Of a stretch of DNA of 64,000 nt, positions 12,551 through 27,600 are shown piece after piece; position 1 is the stretch's first letter; each line of letters begins with the position of its first letter. Below the pieces are notes generated by a model that had not been told where the DNA came from, searched no databases, and saw nothing but the letters and a program-made list of their open reading frames with translations. The position numbers and the translations under genes were made by a program. The stretch comes from Rhynchonema sp. JSB1_4 (Eukaryota > Nematoda > Chromadorea > Monhysterida > Xyalidae). The stretch spans positions 43,351-107,350 of the forward strand of contig JASAMV010002650.1 of assembly GCA_030248065.1 (NCBI GenBank), in the 5' to 3' direction.

Positions 12551-15410
12551 CGGTTTCCTTCCCTCTCTCTCCCACATTTTGTGTTACAACGTTGCTGTTC
12601 GCGTAAGCACGCAACAAATGAGATATGCCAGCTGGAGTTGTCATCATGTCTCTCAGCACATCCTTTCTTTTTTGCAAAACCCAACCCAACGGCAACAACA
12701 AAAAAGCCCCGAAGCACACAGCCACCGTGGTATTTCAGCAATCAAGCGTTTTGAAACACTGGTATACAAAATCAATTTGAATTTTTCATTAAATTTCGAA
12801 ATATTATTATTGACTTTGGTAGCCATGAAAATAAATAACGATAACAAAATATAAACAGCGATATTCTGAAATTTTAGTGCGTGATGATTTTTAGGTCACC
12901 ATTGCTGAAGCGGGGTCCGCTAGTGGGTAATTCGCACATTTTTTATTGTAAATCAAATAGAAATATTTATTTTTATGATTAGTAATGATCTAATCCAGCG
13001 CTGTCGGCCGCCGCATTAAACCAAAACGCGATGCACATTTTTTGCAATATTAGACTTGATTTTTGCGATCCATAATATTCTTCAAAATAATACCAGATAA
13101 ATGTGTTTTGAAATGTACCGAAAATCGCCATCGGGCAATAAAATATGAGAAAACATCCAATATGAATAATAAATATTGATTTAATTGCGTATTTCTTATT
13201 ATTATTATTTCTATCATTGATTATATGGCTGTTTTGTGATGCGAGATTTCTGCAATTATTTCTGACAGGTTTTGGGGCTTCAGACAAGTTTGGTATATAT
13301 ACATATATATGTAGGTAGTATTTGAATTTATTTCTGCCCTCTTGCTGCATGCGTTACATTCATTCATATTTATTCATTGAATCATGCCTAAAAATCCATC
13401 CAACTTCTGTTTGCATATAAGATTGAACTCAATGAGCCACATCCCACCTAACCCCGAATTACCATATCTACCTTCTGGACAGCGAAAAGTACTAAAATTA
13501 CGCCCTCATACCATCCTAAAAATTTCATGTCTTTGCATGTTCTTTTTGTCCGTTGCCCTAGCGTAAGTGAAATTGTAACAAGTTCCTATAAATTTGAAAA
13601 TCCTGCCACTTTTGTGTGTAGGACGTCTGGCTCTCCACCGTCTCGCTCAAACTTTGGAAAAGTTTTTCCTTTGAACGCGTTTCTCGTCGTATTTTTTCAA
13701 CGTCGTTTTGTTGTTTTACACGACCGCTTGGCTTGCACACTGACATTCACGACATAAACTATCGGTCTCTCTTCCAAAAACTAATGTATTCCAATGACAT
13801 GTGTATTAGTCTCGCTTATATCTCCAGAACTTGCTATTCATGTACCCTGCACCCTGCTCTATGTTAGATGTTTCAGTGGCTTTGTAGAAAGTTGCAGAAA
13901 AAAGTGCACCGACCGGTCTTCCGAATCACAAACTTATGTATAGTCTTTCATTTTATTCTCGGTCCAAGAAAGTTGCAGCAAATGTTTCATAGCAACAGCA
14001 GCCATCAAGTCACACGCATGTTTCGAGCCACGTTGTCAACCTGTTGGTTATCATCCACGACGATGACTGCTGCTTTCAAGGCGTTGAAACATTTTCTGTA
14101 TACCGCCTCAGGACTGTTATAAAACGGAAAGACTATACATTGTACAACGTGAAAGCATTTTCGGGGGTACTATGCGGAAATCTCAGCTCAGATCAAGTGC
14201 CTATTATATTGAGGATCTACCTCCATAACCTCCTGCTCTTGCCAGACGCGCACGCGCCAGCTCCACAAAGTAGTGGAAAACTGGTTGCTCTCCCACCCCC
14301 ACCACCACTAGTATACACGAAATGCTTGTTCAATATGTTGAAAAATTGTTGGTTTGTTGCGGCGGGCAGAGTCTGCGGGTATATGCTGTAGCTGCAGAGT
14401 TACACACAGCTGTCACGTGTGTTGTGTCCTGTCCATCACGTATGTATGTATGTACAGTGAATTTAGGATATTAGTGCCACGCGTGCAAGCAGTGATGCTT
14501 TGTCTGGTGTAGTCGCACTGACGATGACTTGGTGCACCGTCGGTGTCTGTGAAAACAGGTCGCACGATTCACCAATTCGCCCGGCACCAATATTTTGATT
14601 TGCGAACAACACGTATTATATACAATCATTGTAACTGCCGGGAACACGAATAGTGAGCGTCAGAGCCGAAGAGCGCACAACATTTCCAAAAACGTGCAGC
14701 TGCCTGTGTGTGTGTGCAGCTTGCCAAAACCACTAAAACAGACACCCCGAACCATTCAAAATGTGTTTTATGGTCAGTTACTGGTCGCTCGCACAACTGC
14801 TAAACATTCCGGCACCAATACATACCGATTTGCTCATTGTCTTGTTGGCATACCTGAATGTTGAAATTGGCGCCTGCCTGTGGTAAACGTGCGTCAAAGT
14901 TTTATGTAAGGAACACTGTTCGTTTGTTGTTTTCATTTGGAGCTGCTTTTGCCAAGGTTTACAGCGGCGCTGTTCCTGTTAGTGACTACATATACCAAAT
15001 GTTCGCATTCGTTATTCAGAATTTGAAGAGCTCTTCTGAACAGCAAAATGGCGTAAACTTTGAGACAAATTGGAATTCAGAGAAGAGAAATAGAGAACAG
15101 AAGTTTTCGCTCATTTATTATAAATTATGAAGGCTGTGCGCTGCCCATCTGTCATTTAGATTATTACAGATTTCGCGCGATGTAGCAAATTCATATCAAC
15201 GGTAATGTGGTAATTGCGACAGAAGTTACGCGGCTTTTTGACAAATTAATGTCAATTGTTTTATGATTACTTGACCAGTTCTAAACTGCTGCAATGTTAA
15301 TGTCAATGTTGAAATTTTATGTTGGGTATACAATCAGCTCACCTGTTTTTCTCATTATTACGGCTTGTGATGATTGTTTCAACATTTTTAATTCCAAACT
15401 ATGATTTCAG

Positions 15411-15642
15411 TACCCACCAATCAGCGTTGACGGACTCAGACCAGGAGTTAGAAGGCGCTGAGCTCGACTCAGACCAGGAACACGAGGAAGAAGTGGAAGA
15501 AGACGACGAGAATAATCTGATATTACAAATTGATATCGGTGATCATCAATCAATCAATAACGACCAATTATCGCAAATCGCCGATATGAACGCAACGGAG
15601 CAGTTGGGCGAATGGCTCGGTCAACTACAAGTGCTCAGTCAG
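15411..15642 (+). CDS. mig-10: MRL gene, N-terminal exon (acidic stretch and WLGQL motif)
   Basis: The exon is flanked by a TTTCAG acceptor and a GTATGT donor. It encodes an acidic region with two DSDQE motifs and an [10 protein letters not shown] run, then [18 protein letters not shown]. Vertebrate lamellipodin likewise has an acidic start followed by a GAWLGEL-type motif, so this is the conserved MRL N-terminus. The first base is the third position of a codon (entry phase 2), so an upstream exon ending in phase 2 must supply the start codon. I could not find that exon in the preceding 15 kb. The exon leaves in phase 0, matching an in-frame acceptor at 30333/30334. Confidence 0.8.
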
Positions 15643-18600
15643 GTATGTGATTTTAAATTTTTCAAATTTTTTTTCAAAATTTATTTAAATTCTTGTGGAC
15701 CGCAACGACTCTGCTGCGCTGGTGTTTTAAACAAAAAGTAGAAACAAATAAAATTTACTAAAAAAACGCCCGACGTCTCAATTCGAACATTTTTAACCGA
15801 TTTGACGCGCAATTATACGGGTTAATCATATCAACTGCGCGGTGAACTGACACACGCAAAGGCACACGATGATAATACAATGTGAGTTAACTTTATAGTC
15901 GAAAAAATGTGGGACCTCATGAATTGGTAATCCGGCGCCGCATTGGGCTGGGGCTGGGGCGAATTTCGGATTTATTATTTTCCGTTCCGTTGAACTTTCC
16001 AATCAACGCAACAGCACGCGCGTGTGATGATTCGATTTGATTGATCTCTACATTATTGATTTGATCAACGCGTGTGTGTGTGCCAAGGTTCAGCACCGGG
16101 TGGCCGAAAAGTTCTTTTTCGTCGTGTTGAAAATACTCAGCATGGTCCCGTGAAACATCATTTTTAATGGCACCATATGACTATCACCATTTTTTATCGC
16201 ACCATTTAACATTGTGAACGGAAACATTTTGCATCCACCCTAAAAGCAACAATTCAGTTGCTCGTTAGTTTTTCGTCAAATAACACGAATCTGTCATGTG
16301 AACGTTGTTTGCTCGTTAGTCTTCTTGTTTTCTCATTTTCTTTTTTGTTCTTTTGCCGCTACAAAATGTTGCAACCGTTCTTGACAGACTCATAAAATGC
16401 CTTGGAGGAAAGTTTCCCGCGCTGGAATGTAAAGTTACTGTCTTGACATTTAACATTTCTATCCATCTGAAACATTTCACTCCCAAGCCCCACGTCAGCT
16501 ACCCATACCTGCAGTGGATAATCATAATGCGATGGAAAAAAGGTAATCTAAGGCCAACACACCGAATTCCACTTTATTTCGAATTGGGGTGCAGTGCAGC
16601 CCGTTCGACGTTTCTGGGATGGTTTTCCCATCAGGTATGGTAAAGGTGTCGAAACGGCCAAAAAATCTCCCGCTGTTATGGCAGATGTTGATTTTTATGC
16701 GCTCTCACACTTCTGACGTTGTTGTGTGTCATGTTTAGGTTACAAGATGAAAATTCTGTTCGTCATGGCGAAAAGCAACACGCCACCTTTTCCCAATGAA
16801 CGGTTTCGGTTCGTGGGAGATGGGCATCCGAACCTTTGTATAAATCGTGTAAATATAATCACTGAAACATAACCTTGAATCCGATTTTGATGCATCGCAC
16901 ACAAATATGTACCAACTGCTTAACGTTGCCATGTGCACGACACAATAAGCCTTGTTTGTCTCAATCTGCCGTTTTCACTTTTTTTGCGATTGAAATTTTT
17001 TCACCCCTCTCTCGCACCTATGATGATTATTCAGTTCCCTTGGGACAGCACACCTCTGTCAGAGTATGGCGTGCATAATGAAACATGAATTTTTTAAGCA
17101 CGGATGGGATACCGCGAGCCCGAATCGGCCAAAGGTACATACCTAGTTTTTATCCTGGTTCCAGGCCTCTTTTTACTCGTTCTAGGCGAAAAAACTGGTT
17201 GGTGCGAACGGGTTTTCACAACAAGCATTTGTGCACACCAGCGCGGTTTTTCATCATTGCGTATTCAAGCTGACAGAAATGATATTATTATCCTGCATGG
17301 TTATTTTTTTGAATAAATTACAACACCTATGTATACATGTACAGCTTGTTGGCTTCATTCGCAACTCGTTGTGATGATCTTGTTTGCCAAGAAATGCCCG
17401 GAGAATTCCACTGAGCACCACACCCCACCCCCAGTTCTCGACCAGTCCAAAATGTGCAAACTCATTCAGAAACTTTCCGAAGTCTACCTTAGTGCTATAC
17501 GTTATGAACGCTTGAAGATTGATGAACAAAAGAAAATTGTTTAAAATGCTCGGGTGGTTGCAATAGAAAACGTGGGGTCAGTTATTCGAAATCTTCGGGC
17601 TGAGAATTCAGCGCAGGTGCTTCAAATAGTTGTTTGCATCCATTTTCCGCTTGAAAAAACTCACAAACGACCATAGTCGTAGTACTAGGCGCGAAATCGC
17701 ATGGTTACACACCAATTCTAATTGTACTAAACTAATTCTCCGCGATTGTGTTGTTTGTCTGTGCATAATTCTTGGCACCGTTTTAAGGCATCGTCCCCAG
17801 CACATTGCAAATGTTTTTTTGGAAAATCGGGCCCGTTTTTTACGATTTTCCCCACCTTCACCCGAAGCAGGCATACACAATGGGCCATAATTCCGACGCA
17901 CAGATGCTACCATTTTGGGGTTTGGGTTGTGTGGTTTATGGTGGCTAAAGGCTACCCATTGTTTTACCAACACTGGGCAGGGTAGGGTCACACCGGAAAG
18001 GTCACCCGTTTATTACGCCATGCGGATGCTGTTGTGGTACACCTGCTGTTTATTTGCTTTTTGCGGCCGCAATTCCTTCGTGTCTCTGAAATAGCCGAAA
18101 GTCCACATCAATTTACGCACTTGTAGCTTGGTATGGGTACCTAGTATCGTGTGCCAGTTTGATTCGATTTGCATCCTGTATGGCTCATTAGCTCAATAGC
18201 TTGTCCGGGTGGACATTCCTGCAGTATTCAGCACGGGGAAGCGTAAATCCTTCAACGTTTTCTGACTCCTCGCAAACCCACTTTAGCTAAATAGCTTCAT
18301 TTAAGCTTCTGGACCAGCAGGAGCAATCTAACCAAATCTAGGCACTTATAGATGTGGCAAAGAGAGCATCCCTGGCCCAGGTCACAGACATCAAGCTGTG
18401 GATATACTCCACACAGAGAGAATAAATTTGATTCTTGCTACACTCTTCTCTTCTACTGTAGTAGCATGATCACTTAATGGATCGTCATACAATCCCGAGA
18501 TTTCCATTTGTAACCCCCAATATTTTCCGATATCATACTGTATGGGTTGATGTCAGGATATATCATTGGAAATCCTGAATAAGTTGTTTCTGATGTTTCC

Positions 18601-21600
18601 GCGTGTGTATACCTTTCGGTTGACCAATCTGAACGCGCGTTCGGCAGTCAAGGGCACTAACTAACCGGCAATTAGCGTTGTATAATTTATTTTGCCCGCA
18701 GTGACGGCGTTAGCGCGTGACGACATGCGTTGTGGTCACTCTTGCCATCATTAAAAACACGTCCGGATTTGCGAATCTATCGCTCCCGATGGTAACCATT
18801 ACTGGAAATGCGACGCGCGACATATTCGTGAATTCGGACAGCTTAAAGCTTGCACATCCCTGATTTGTCAAAGGGTCACAGTCACACAGCATTCAATTGT
18901 TATGATTTCAGGGGATTTATTGACATCATGCAGCCGTTAACAAGCTATCGGGGTGTTAATAAGTGACCTTATTACAATGAGCCAATCGGCAAAATGCACA
19001 TTGTTTTGTTCCATTGCTGCAGCACTACCTGGTACGCATTATTATTCGTTGGTTGATACGTGGAACAACTCCTATCGCCTTGATTGACAGATTTCAAAAT
19101 TGTCCACTATCGCATACCTTTACCTGCTTATTAAGCCAGCACGGGACACCCCGATTCTTTCATTTTGGAGTCGGAAATTTTCAATCCATGTGCCACACGA
19201 ACCATACAGAACCCCAGGTTTTCTCTTTTATCGCCAATCGATAAAAACAATAATCTGGCGTTCCCGGATTAGCTGCATGTTAAGATTAGCCAATTTTGCA
19301 CTCAAATACGCATATGCTTTTTTCTTTCGGTAATCTTAATAATTCAGCCAGCTTCGTTGTGCGATTGTAATCTTGTAGCTGTTGGATTAGCTTAATCCTG
19401 CTAAATGCTACTAGCCGAAACCCGTTCCACCATAATTGTGACATATGGCGCGCAAAACAAGCCCATGGCGTTTCACAATCTTTGGTGCCTTGGTGCCTCT
19501 AGATTACAGCCCCTGGCTTTTTCAAAGGGTTTATTGGCTTGAAAATCGTTGTTTTTACCAATGATGTAAGACGGGATATACTGTTGTCGTAAATACATTG
19601 TACACACAATATTGTATCATGGAGGTCCCACGTCTCCTTCCGCTCTCTGTCAATCTTACTCACCGCCGGATTTTTATCAAGTGTTTTTCGTTTGGCCTGC
19701 CTTAGCTTTGAAAAGCGCTCCGGTTTACGCAAGCCTGACAGAGATCCAACACCAGAATAATGCCTGACGGGATAAAAATGCGGCTTTGAATTTTCTCGCC
19801 CATTTTTCGTCAATTGACCATACGTAGTGTGTCTGACAGGATCTCCTGGGATCGTATAAGGTTTGCAGCCTTGTTGTTTAATCGTTCCAAGATGTGCCAA
19901 AATCTACACTTGATGCAAAGATGAGTCAATGAAACCTGAAATGACTCGACGTCACGGCACTGGTCTCTGGTGACCCGGAATCTTTCTGGTGCTTTTGTCT
20001 TCAAAATGTTCCTGTAATTTTCGTTTCAACCCGCCAAATTCCCGATTTATAGCTGTGTACCAACAGCAGGGTCTCCCGAATGACTGGCATACCCATCCAT
20101 CCATCATATTTCGTCTGCTGTTCGTTTTCTGTCGGGAACCAACAACTGACAGATTGTATTCAAAAAATTGTGTCAAAACGCCGCTTTTGGATTTCTTCAA
20201 CGATGATTTTGTGGGTCGTAGTTCCGAATTTAGCCAATTTTCTGCTCATATTCAAAAGAACAACCATTTCATGATACAGACCATGAAACACACAAGAATA
20301 AACACTGTGAAGAATTTTCCTGGTGTTTGTTTCCATTATGCAGATTCCAAATATTACAACGACGATGGCATTATTTTTGGCTCGGCACCAACCCCAAAAT
20401 GGCCAATCTCCAGTGCCTTCGCGTAGGTAATCTGAGCGCTTTTGTTCCATTTAACGCACATTATGATGAGGCCAGCTTGTTTCGGCTGTTTGTTTGTGCC
20501 CCGTGGCTGGTTCCAATCTAATGTTGCTTCCTGTTGTTTCGAACACGCGGCATTTTACCAAATGAAGGACCTTAATTTATGGGTCGCTCAGGCGGCTTTT
20601 GTTTGTTTGTTCGTTTGAAAAGGGATGTCTGCAAAATTTTTTCAAGTTTGTACCCAGTACCCAGCTTGGCACTGTCCGCATTTCTTGGACCAAGACCAAA
20701 TCAGGCCTGCAAGCCTGAATTCACAGGCCGTGACAACGTGCACGAGAACTCCTCATAATTCACGCAATTCCCTATCAAACTGCTCTTTCGCGGTATTGGT
20801 TTTCATTGTTTATGTCGGCTACAACTTATTTGTATGCTCACCTGCTTGCATCCCCTAATACGGTGTACCAATGTTGCAAACCACCGGACCGGGGGGTGCT
20901 GGGCGCTACCAAGCTTTACCCCCGTTTACATTGTGCAGTTTTGTGTTCCTTGTACGGCATACCAAACAGGAACAGTTTAGGAATATACATTGTTTACAAA
21001 ATGCCCGTGGTGACCGGCTATCTGCCAGCTTTGGTTGTTCATTGATACAGGTTCAATTGAGCAATTTGGTATGGTATTGCGACCTGACTTGCATACCCTT
21101 TACAGTAGTATGTACAGTGGGGATACTTTTTTACTTTTATAGTTGAGCTTTTCGCTATGTCAGCGTTTATAGCTTCTTTCCGTCTCTAACACTTTGCTTA
21201 ACGTTCAAATAACGTGATTAGGAACAAGCGAGCACCACACCTTATCAGATGCAAACAGACGGTAACGAAAATAGACGTGGCCCCGAGATAAGAACCTGCT
21301 TATACACCATTAAACATCAGTCATCTGTCACTTTTATGCCATGCTTAGTTTTTTGCCTGTTTTGCTTCCATTTTTGAAAATATTCCGCACCCATTTTCAC
21401 ACGTCTTGTTGTTTTGTGCGACGAAAGTCTGGGGCTGGTCTTATTTCGTGCAGGAGATCTTGTCCTACATTTGTTTGGCTCCGCACCGCGCGATTAAAAT
21501 CTGCTGCGCATCCTGCCTGGTACCAATACTATAAGCATCGTTATCGAGTTTAGTTTTTTCACCACCACACATTTTTGGTGTCGGATTTTTTAATCCGAAT

Positions 21601-24600
21601 TTGGCGCTAACGACAAGCAAACAAACGCACATCAAATGCAGAGCAATGTGGGTTTCAGATTTGGCTCATGTTTGGTCACAGCCTTTGCGGAGATAATGGT
21701 AATCATATACATAGGAAGGATGCAGGCAAGGCATGATAACGCTGTGGCGAATCATGACGTAGGTATAGTCTTTCCGTATTATATCGGTCCAAACACCCAC
21801 TCAACGTGCGATCCAGTTGCTCCTAGCTAAGGTCGAAAATATGCGATTCACCTTGAAAATGCAAAGAAAGAGAAATCAGACGTCACACGCCACGTAAGAT
21901 TCCGGCGCACGAAACAATGTTTCAGGCTTCTGGTGACGTTGGCGGCGTGCATGTCACGTGTGATTTCTCTTTCTTTGCATTTTCAAGGAGAGTCGTGGAT
22001 TTCGACCTCAGCTAGGAGTTGGCTTACAACGTTGACACGGCTTCCTTTCACTCGCATAAAAAGGAAATACTATACAGTATGTATATTATTGTTGATAAAC
22101 CTTTGGTTACTATCATCAAGTTTGCTCAAAGACACTATAAGTTTGTTCATTTCATATCCTCCTATTTCGATCTGCTCCGGTGCCTTGGTACCGCGTGGTA
22201 TCCCAGATGCTTATCACTCAGTCACGTGCACGCACATTGCGTGCGCGTGGGAAATATGGACTAAGATGATCGCATGTTACTACCAGACACTCGTAAGCAT
22301 CTATTGAAGCTTTTTTTGAAAATCGTGACCATTAGCTACAGATATACATACTAGTGAGTTGGATTTGATTTGGTTTGGACGCTGAGTATTCTTCGAAGTT
22401 AAATGAAATTTTCGCGATAGTTATGTTACTGCTTCAAGTGCAGAAAAAATAAATTTCGGCGCACCAAGAGTAATATTTATTCGCTGACTGATTCTGCTCA
22501 GACGTTGAGTGATGATTCTGCTCGTTGCCCATGTCTTAGCGCATGCTGTCGCATATCAAAGAGGGAATGTCGGGCAGAGAGAAAATGAAAAGTTTCGTTC
22601 CGCCAGTTGGTATTTGATTGATCGCACGTCCTCTGCATGACAAACAGTAACAATTCTGTTGATATAGCATAATCCACCCGACTGTTAATCCCGGCACGGA
22701 TAGTTATTGCTTTCTCCATTGATGCTTCATCATTACATTTTGATGTCTATGTTCGGGGCTACCCGTTCCTGTGTTGTCGGATTATTCTTTCTGTTTGGTC
22801 AGCCGATTAATAATCGGATACGCCTCTGTTGCTTATCTATCATCATTCAGCAATATAAGCTCACTGCGACGGTCTTTGGCACGCACACAACAGCAGTGAT
22901 CAGAAGTTCGTAATTGAGCTACAATGTATTGACTGAGAAACATCTTGTTGTTTGCTGTCCTGGCGTGTTGCTTGTTCGCACTGTTGAGGTTCTGATGCAT
23001 AAGTTCGGACTTTATGAACTTTACTTTCGTATAATTCACGGTAGTTTTAGGTCCGCGGCCAACCCTTGCGTTGTGCGAAGTGTTTACTTGCTGCAACCAC
23101 AAGAGTATTTCCAGCAGGATTACTACCATTTTGGCTTCACAAGAGGGTTGCTGCTGAAAATAAACTTCGTCGCAGGCGTTTTCTTAAAAAAATTGACTTT
23201 GTTCTTCTTTGTATACCTAGTGCACTGAGATCATATTTTGGCGCGTTCGGCCGAAAAAAATCGGCGCCCAGTTTTATTTACGTGACCCCTTTAAACAATA
23301 CAAGGAAGGCATTGAATGTTGCACTATTGTGTTCGTTTTCTGTGTTAACAACAAGTCGAAGCCCTGATGTACAACAGCTGTTGCATTCTGTTGTTTTGTA
23401 CTTTGACCCATCATTACAAAGAAGAGGCGACGATGACCTGGTCTTCTCGACAACAACACTGCAGTTGGGCACTCTTTCTCTGTTTGTTTTCTTGTCTTGT
23501 TGCTCCTTGGTCACAAAAGCAAGATGCACGCTTCTCTATAGCTGTAATCAATTCATATAGAAATGAGTGCTTAATGTTGAGCATTGGGCAGAACGTTGTT
23601 GTAACCTCCTTATGTCTTGGCCCATTTGTAACGGCCGCCACAAATCGAATTGTGTTGTATAAGCAACATTTCGATTGTCTGTATGCTATGTACAGTTACA
23701 TATGTATGTACCTATCTCAGTTTGGCAGCTAAGGTACAACATCGAATATTTAATTTAGTGTTAGTGCGGCTGAAAGTCTGAACGCGGCGAGGGCGAGACT
23801 TCGGACTTTTAGGACCGGTCCGGTAGGTACTTCTACTGAGTTCGTATTCCTTTCCATTGTATAACATCATTAAGCTGGTTCTATGCGAACTGTTTCGGCA
23901 TTCTACAGGATTGGACAAATTATTATGTCATTGCAAGCGGACTGATGTTTCATAGCACGGTGTAACGTGTAGGTATAGGGATGTTTTGACAACCGGTTGT
24001 CTGGTATAAATACGGGACCAGACCGACTCGATTTTGACTCCTTATGTTCACGTTGAGTAAGTAACAGCCAAACAGCGGATTGGTTTGGTTTGTCTCTGCT
24101 GTTTACAATGGTGTTGGTGCAGTTTAGAACGGGCGAGCGCAGGATTTCGGACCCACTTTATTGACAATGTACTTTTGGGCTGAGTGGGTGCTATTCCGAT
24201 TGACAGCTAACACAGCGGTCAGCTTGTGGCCTGTTTCACTATGAATATACGGTGTAATCAAACATTGTTATATGCTTCAATATACAGTGATCCCAAACTC
24301 GGATATCTTTTTACACTGGGACAGAAATACCAACGTGTTTTCACCATCTCAGTTACAAAGCCACGTTAAATTTTAATTTAACATTGTTATTTTAGTTTTT
24401 TGTCCCATGTTGGAGTGTTGTGCGCTGAACATTAAAACCAAGTTTTATTTGCCTGTTGCATTTTGCGGTGCGTCAGCTATAATATCGCCACATAGCTGAG
24501 CGTTACTTTGGTTTACGATCGAAACCACTTATAAACGACAACCTATTCAAACACAATGCATTCTATGCTCCAGCTAGCCGAACATTGAAAACTTCCTTTA

Positions 24601-27600
24601 TGTTCAGATAAACGTTCGCTCAGTCTTTACTGATTAAGACCGATTTCAGAAAGGTCGCTCATTTTTCAAATCGTTATTCTGAAACCTGAAGTCTGGGAGG
24701 GTTTTCAGTCCATTGGCTTCCATATGGGGCACCTAAATATAAATTTGCGGGCGGTCAGCAGACGTTCCTAAGTGACTTGAGTGTTCATTTTGCTTTATTA
24801 TCGGTCGTTTAGCACACACACACACACTGGCGAGCGTCCAGAATATTGTCTTCAGGATAATGGAATGGCTTCTCGGACTATGAAATCTTTGGGGATTTCT
24901 AGCATTGGAAAACGCCACCCATTTTGGCTTCAACACATCGTTAAAGGACATTCTTCACACTTCACACGCTTCCGCTTGACTGCTCACGGCTTACAGTACT
25001 GTCGTCAACCGAGATCGTCAACCCTTGCCGTCAACTCACATTGTATGGGTATATATAACTTCACGCGCTCATTTAGGCCGCATTCACAATGCAAGCGGAT
25101 TAGCGGATTAGCCGATTAGCGGGCGAGATGCGCACGCTTTTGCATTCACAATGCAAAAAGCGGATTAGCGGGTTAGCGGATTAGCGGGCGAGCAACTTTT
25201 CACACCCGCTAATCCGCTAATCCGCTGCACGCGTGTGCATTCACAATGCAAAGCGGATTAGCCTGTTAGCGGATTAGCGGGTCCGCTAATCCGCTTTTCA
25301 CGATTAGAACTGGTTCTATTTTTTTGCGGATTAGCACCGGGGGCGCACGTTCAGAAGTTTATTATTTGCCTTCAAAACATTTTCAGAGCATGAAAAAAGT
25401 GTATACATTAGCAGCTTAACCACCTGCGTTCATTGGAAACGTTTTTGTTGCAGTTTGATGTTTCGAAAAGAGATTTTTTACAACGTATGGTATCATTATC
25501 GCGTTCAGTTTCGACTCTACACGACATGGTTGCAAAATGCTATGCAAAAGTGCTTGCTTTTTTCCGACGAAAGGGGCGAAAAATAAGCCACCCAGCAGCC
25601 ACTGAAGAAATAACTTGCATTGAACAATCAAAGCGAGAATGCAATTCAACTCACTCACATTTTTGCCACAGCGGCCAACTATTTTTACACGGTTTCATAT
25701 GAAAACAAAAAAACTGAAAAAATAATGTAAAGTAATGTCCATGGGCGGTGTCGTACACACGCCCTATTATTCAGCAGGCCAGCACGCTACCGCTGCGCTT
25801 CGCAGCTCTGCATCGATCGTGCTATAAAGTGAGTGATAAACTTAGCAGCGTGTAAACTGCAAGTCTGTGTTGCGCTGAACTAGACAGTGCAGTGCTTATG
25901 ATATCACACACGCGAAGGTTTGTTCGTGCATAAAAACACTGCGTCCTGAGGCGCATGTGGTCGAAGTTTGGCTAATATTACAATGGTCAACTCAAGTGGT
26001 CAAATCACTTAGTCAACTCACAGCAGTCCCAAATAAATGCGAGAAATAATACATGGCATTCGGGGTGAGTTGACGAATCACGAATCTACAATGTAAGTTG
26101 ACAAAGTGATTCGACCACTTGAGTTGACCACTCTAATATACGCCTATGTGTTATTCGTGCTATTTTCGTGATCGGTGTTCCTATATTTCTGTTTATTGGT
26201 TGGAAATGCTGCAATCCAATGAAACATTTAGAATAACAACATTTGATTGATTTGATGTGTGTAATTTACGATTTGTTGAACAAAGAAAGACACAAACAAC
26301 AAAATTTTGAAGTAAATCTACTTTTTCACCTAAACTCGGACAACGTGCATTGTGAACGCAAACACTTTTTGCGGATTAGCGGATTAGCGGGTTAGCGGAT
26401 TAGCGGGTCTCCAATTAGCTGACCCGCTAATCCGCTTTTTCAATTTCCATTGTGAATGCAAAAGCGTGCGCGAAAAGCGGGCCCGCTAATCCGCAACCCG
26501 CTAATCCGCTAACCCGCTAATCCGCTGCATTGTGAATGCGGCCTTAGGGCTGCTTGAGTTGACGACTGTACCATTAGACCTCTTGCTCGTCTTGAGTCAA
26601 TACCTCCAGGATTTCGCATCATCTTCTTATTATAATTGCAGTTTTATAGTATCGTAATTTTGAGCGGTCGAATTTTAAAATGTCAAATACTGAGAACGTG
26701 CATTGAGCCATCTGGCGTGTTGAGGGCCACTTTTGTTTTTGTATCAATTAATCATGTTGCGCAGGTGTAAACCGCGAACATTTTTTTAGCACCAAGCCAC
26801 AAATGTTTTCGTTAGGAGCCCAGTCTTATGTACAAACCGTTGTTATTTCACGAATCCGCTACTTATTTTATATTGTTTTTATCTGCTCCACCCATCTGAT
26901 GGAGTATACAACTGTCCTTTTCCAAACCAAGTCAATGTGCGCATATTTTTGTTCTGAGTAATATATTTTCTCTGATTGACGTAAACAGCCAAACTGCGAT
27001 AACTTCGCTTGGTTCAATTGTATTCACTCCTATCTGGTGCGTAACGGAAGAGTCACCTCTGACAGCTTTTTGATGCCAAAGCCCTCCCACAAAAAGAACG
27101 AAATGTAACCATTTGGCATATGATTGAAAACTGTTCTCCGTGAACCTCAGATTTAACCAGCGTTCTTTTTTCGTAAAAAAACCGGCGCTCTTTGTTTGGC
27201 ACTGTAGTTCACTTCATTGTAGTATAAATCAGCCATAGATAACTGGGTTTTAGGTCCGTAAATTGTGTTTTGGGCGGTGTTAGTTCTTTAAACAACTGCG
27301 GGACAGCCGCTTTTGTGTTAATTGATCCTCAAAAACACGACTAGTGCGGTGGGGTATCACGTTTCCATCACAACTTAGGGTCTCTTTGTTACCCAAAATC
27401 TCATTGGCCTGTGGCTGAAAGTTTATGTTTGGATTCAAAACCTTTGCATGCCATAAAAGTTGGTTGCCTTACAACGGCCATTTCAGGTCCTTTATGATCA
27501 TATTTTGCCAAATTTTAGACCACATGCCCAAAACTTTAATCCATGTCGTCCCAAACCTTCGTGCAATCCCGCTGTTATCAAAACGCGCGGGCGGGAAATT

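Larger units (their letters stand above)
1357..15410. other. No supported gene; upstream or intergenic DNA
   Basis: About 14 kb with only short frames lacking domains, codon bias or paired splice sites. It includes a TGTA microsatellite at 2460-2478, a MITE copy near 2658-2764, a tRNA-like piece at 3440-3512 and a homopolymer cluster at 12486-12550. The missing first exon of the MRL gene could be here, but I cannot point to it. Confidence 0.6.
24996..26571. mobile_element. MITE (CTGTCGTCAAC family) split by a later insertion
   Basis: Left end TACTGTCGTCAACC and right end GTTGACGACTGTA form TIRs, probably with a TA target. The element is interrupted between 25075 and 26544. The related copy at 33430-33540 has the uninterrupted junction TCATTTAGGGCTGCTTGAGT, which is the empty site. 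Confidence 0.7.

Noticed and set aside
12195..12854. 219-codon plus-strand frame
   Set aside because: It spans homopolymer A, T and C runs coding Lys, Phe and Pro tracts and lacks any domain; chance open frame.
25076..26543. Interpretation of the GCGGATTAG arrays as a CRISPR array or interstitial telomere
   Set aside because: Animal DNA without spacers of constant size, and the units are inverted between the two ends; they are subterminal repeats of a TTA-flanked transposon.
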